Part shown: positions 62,690 to 64,000 of the stretch, one piece after another
Position numbering within the stretch: position 1 is the first letter of the stretch
Layout of the letters: every line of letters starts with the position of its first letter
DNA from: CAWAMD01 sp963783045
GTDB lineage: Bacteria > Actinomycetota > Nitriliruptoria > Nitriliruptorales > Nitriliruptoraceae
Length of the DNA: 64,000 nt
Assembly (NCBI GenBank): GCA_963783045.1
Contig: CAWAMD010000005.1
Location: forward strand, 930,001-994,000
Direction of reading: 5' to 3'
Translations under genes and position numbers: made by a program
Notes under the pieces: generated by a model
What the model was told of the DNA's origin: nothing
The model's input: only the letters and a program-made list of their open reading frames with translations
Databases searched by the model: none

Positions 62690-63750
62690 ATCAGTCGCAC
62701 CCGCTTGCGAAGTTCCTCGTCTTCACGGTCATCGCCGCCCTGTTCGCGGCGTGGCTCGTGGCCACGATCGGCAACATCCACCCGTTCCGCGAGACGAAGG
62801 CGTACACGGCCGAGTTCACCGACGTGTCCGGACTGCTCGTCAACGACGCGGTGAAGGTCTCCGGCGTGACCGTCGGCAAGGTCACGGGGCTGGAGGTCGA
62901 GCCGGGCGGCACGGCGAAGGTGCACTTCGCCGTCCGCAAGGACGTCGCCGTCGGCACCCGATCCCAGGTGGAGGTCCGGTGGCGTGGCGTGCTCGGGCTT
63001 CGCTTCCTGTACGTGGTGCCGGCGGGATCGACCCCGGCCGAGCCCGGCTACGCGTTCCCGAACACCCAGACGCGCTCCCCCACCGACATCGGGCTGCTGC
63101 TCGAGCGGTTGACCCCCGTGATGCGGGGGCTCGACCCCAAGCAGACCAACCAGGTGGTCCAGGCGTTCGCGCAGGCGCTAAAGGGCCGGGAGCAGCAGGT
63201 CCGCGATCTGATCTCGCAGGGGGCCTCGCTGACCCAGGCCGTCGCCAGCCGGGACCAGGAGATCCGCAGTCTCCTCGGCAACGCCGCCACGCTCGTGAAC
63301 GCCTACGCGAAGCGGCAGCAGCAGATCCGCGACCTCATCGACAGCTTCTCCGAGGTGGCGACCACCGTGGCCAAGCGCAACGACACGCTCGTCGGTGCCG
63401 TCTCGTCGCTCGCCGACGTGCAGGCCCAGCTGCGTCGCATGCTGGAGGCCAACGACAAGAACCTGCGCGAGTCGCTCGACCAGCTCCAGACGATCTCGGC
63501 GGTCCTGGACAAGAACCACCAGAACCTGGAGGACCTCGTCACCTACAGCGGCACCGGCATCGTCGCCTACCACTCGTTCTCGCGCTGGGGTCAGTTCTTC
63601 AACATCCGGGCGCCCGGCACGTCGGTGGCCGGCAACACGGTGACGACCGAGCGGGGGGCCCATCTGCCCGAGGAGTCCTCGGGCGGCGGGTCCAACACGA
63701 GTATCGCCCCCTTCTTCAGCGACGCCGGGACCGGGCAGGGGGGCCGCTGA
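62686..63750 (+). CDS. mceB: Mce family protein B
   Basis: A 354-residue protein: N-terminal anchor (about 8-28), MCE domain with TAEFTDVSGLLVNDAVKVSG then VTVGKVTGLEVEPG, and a helical C-terminal half with heptad-like segments QAVASRDQEIRSLLGNAA. A Gly/Ser-rich tail follows. GTG 62686 is coupled to the mceA stop. Confidence 0.9.
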   Translation: MNQSHPLAKFLVFTVIAALFAAWLVATIGNIHPFRETKAYTAEFTDVSGLLVNDAVKVSGVTVGKVTGLEVEPGGTAKVHFAVRKDVAVGTRSQVEVRWRGVLGLRFLYVVPAGSTPAEPGYAFPNTQTRSPTDIGLLLERLTPVMRGLDPKQTNQVVQAFAQALKGREQQVRDLISQGASLTQAVASRDQEIRSLLGNAATLVNAYAKRQQQIRDLIDSFSEVATTVAKRNDTLVGAVSSLADVQAQLRRMLEANDKNLRESLDQLQTISAVLDKNHQNLEDLVTYSGTGIVAYHSFSRWGQFFNIRAPGTSVAGNTVTTERGAHLPEESSGGGSNTSIAPFFSDAGTGQGGR

Positions 63751-64000
63751 TGCTGCACGAACGCAACCAGACGGTCATCGGCATCGTCGTGCTGCTGGTC
63801 ATCGCCCTCGGCACGGTCTTCGCCGTCGGCGCGTCGGGCGGGCTCCTCAAGAAGGGCACCCCGCTGCACGCCGCCTTCACGGACGCGGCGGGGCTCGAGT
63901 CGGGCAACTTCGTGTACGTCGCCGGCGTGCGGTCCGGTTCGGTCACCGGCGTCCACATGGACGGCGACCACGTGACCGTCGACTTCACGCTGCGGCCTGC
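63750..64000 (+). CDS. mceC: Mce family protein C, 5' part
   Basis: ATG 63750 overlaps the mceB stop (TGATG). The first 83 codons give a single membrane anchor (GIVVLLVIALGTVFAVGASG) and the start of an MCE domain (PLHAAFTDAAGLESGNFVYV, AGVRSGSVTGVHMDGD). The gene runs off the right edge of the window. Confidence 0.88.
   Translation, partial: MLHERNQTVIGIVVLLVIALGTVFAVGASGGLLKKGTPLHAAFTDAAGLESGNFVYVAGVRSGSVTGVHMDGDHVTVDFTLRP

Noticed and set aside
1..64000. CRISPR array or rRNA genes.
   Set aside because: No regularly spaced short repeats and no rRNA-like conserved blocks were found on reading both strands.

Overview
The window is a 64 kb piece of a very GC-rich genome with ATG, GTG and TTG starts, purine-rich ribosome sites and many 4-nt ATGA or GTGA gene overlaps. 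GlnE next to a second glutamine synthetase, a paired Mce/YrbE lipid importer, an F420-dependent NADP reductase and a DrrAB-type exporter together indicate an actinobacterium. The remaining content is not typical of Streptomyces or Mycobacterium, so a deep-branching class such as Nitriliruptoria is possible, but this is a guess. Several otherwise well-conserved genes carry single +1 frameshifts, so the sequence may come from an incompletely polished long-read or metagenomic assembly.

Layout. 1-3.5 kb: end of a lipid kinase, a two-pore-type channel, a glycine-zipper stress protein and gcvT. 3.7-9.0 kb: lipoate block with an E3 (lpd) fused to a lipoyl domain, an E2 (sucB-like, frameshifted), lipB and lipA. 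The lipoyl regions of lpd and the E2 gene share 219 bp of perfectly identical DNA. 9.1-15.4 kb: DUF5995 protein and two IniC/IniA-like dynamin GTPases, divergent from a membrane-anchored Hsp70-like ATPase. 15.5-19.3 kb: a three-gene set with an alpha-dioxygenase-like haem peroxidase, a membrane protein and a SnoaL-like protein. 19.5-22.9 kb: a cyclic-nucleotide-domain patatin phospholipase (NTE type), convergent with an MscS channel. 23-25 kb: glnA behind a GlnR-box-like array. A 165-bp palindromic element occurs at 8978-9142 and again at 22922-23086, at 163 of 165 positions identical; it looks like a MITE.

25-27.2 kb is a small accessory island: VapBC, an integrase remnant, TacAT with a palindromic operator, and a CcdA-like antitoxin broken by a stop. 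27.2-31 kb: PadR-DUF1048-ABC exporter operon, then YdeI, SRPBCC and ArsR genes with a 36-bp perfect palindrome over the ArsR start. 31-36.7 kb: acyl-CoA dehydrogenase (frameshifted), tocopherol-cyclase-like protein, epoxide-hydrolase-like enzyme, sirtuin and TenA (frameshifted). 36.7-44.5 kb is a nitrogen block: glnE, glnA2 and amt, divergent from nadE, with PHO-box-like repeats in the shared promoter region. 44.5-46.8 kb is decaying: a flavin monooxygenase remnant and a regulator fragment joined to an alpha/beta hydrolase.

46.8-56.7 kb holds mainly cofactor genes: panB, a cobalamin adenosyltransferase overlapping a signal-less BtuF-like protein, pabB-pabC, npdG and nadB. 56.7-59.4 kb: a MiaE-like ferritin-fold protein, homogentisate dioxygenase and an IclR regulator. 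From 60 kb an mce operon (yrbEA, yrbEB, mceA, mceB, start of mceC) runs off the end. No rRNA, tRNA, CRISPR array or intact phage was seen.
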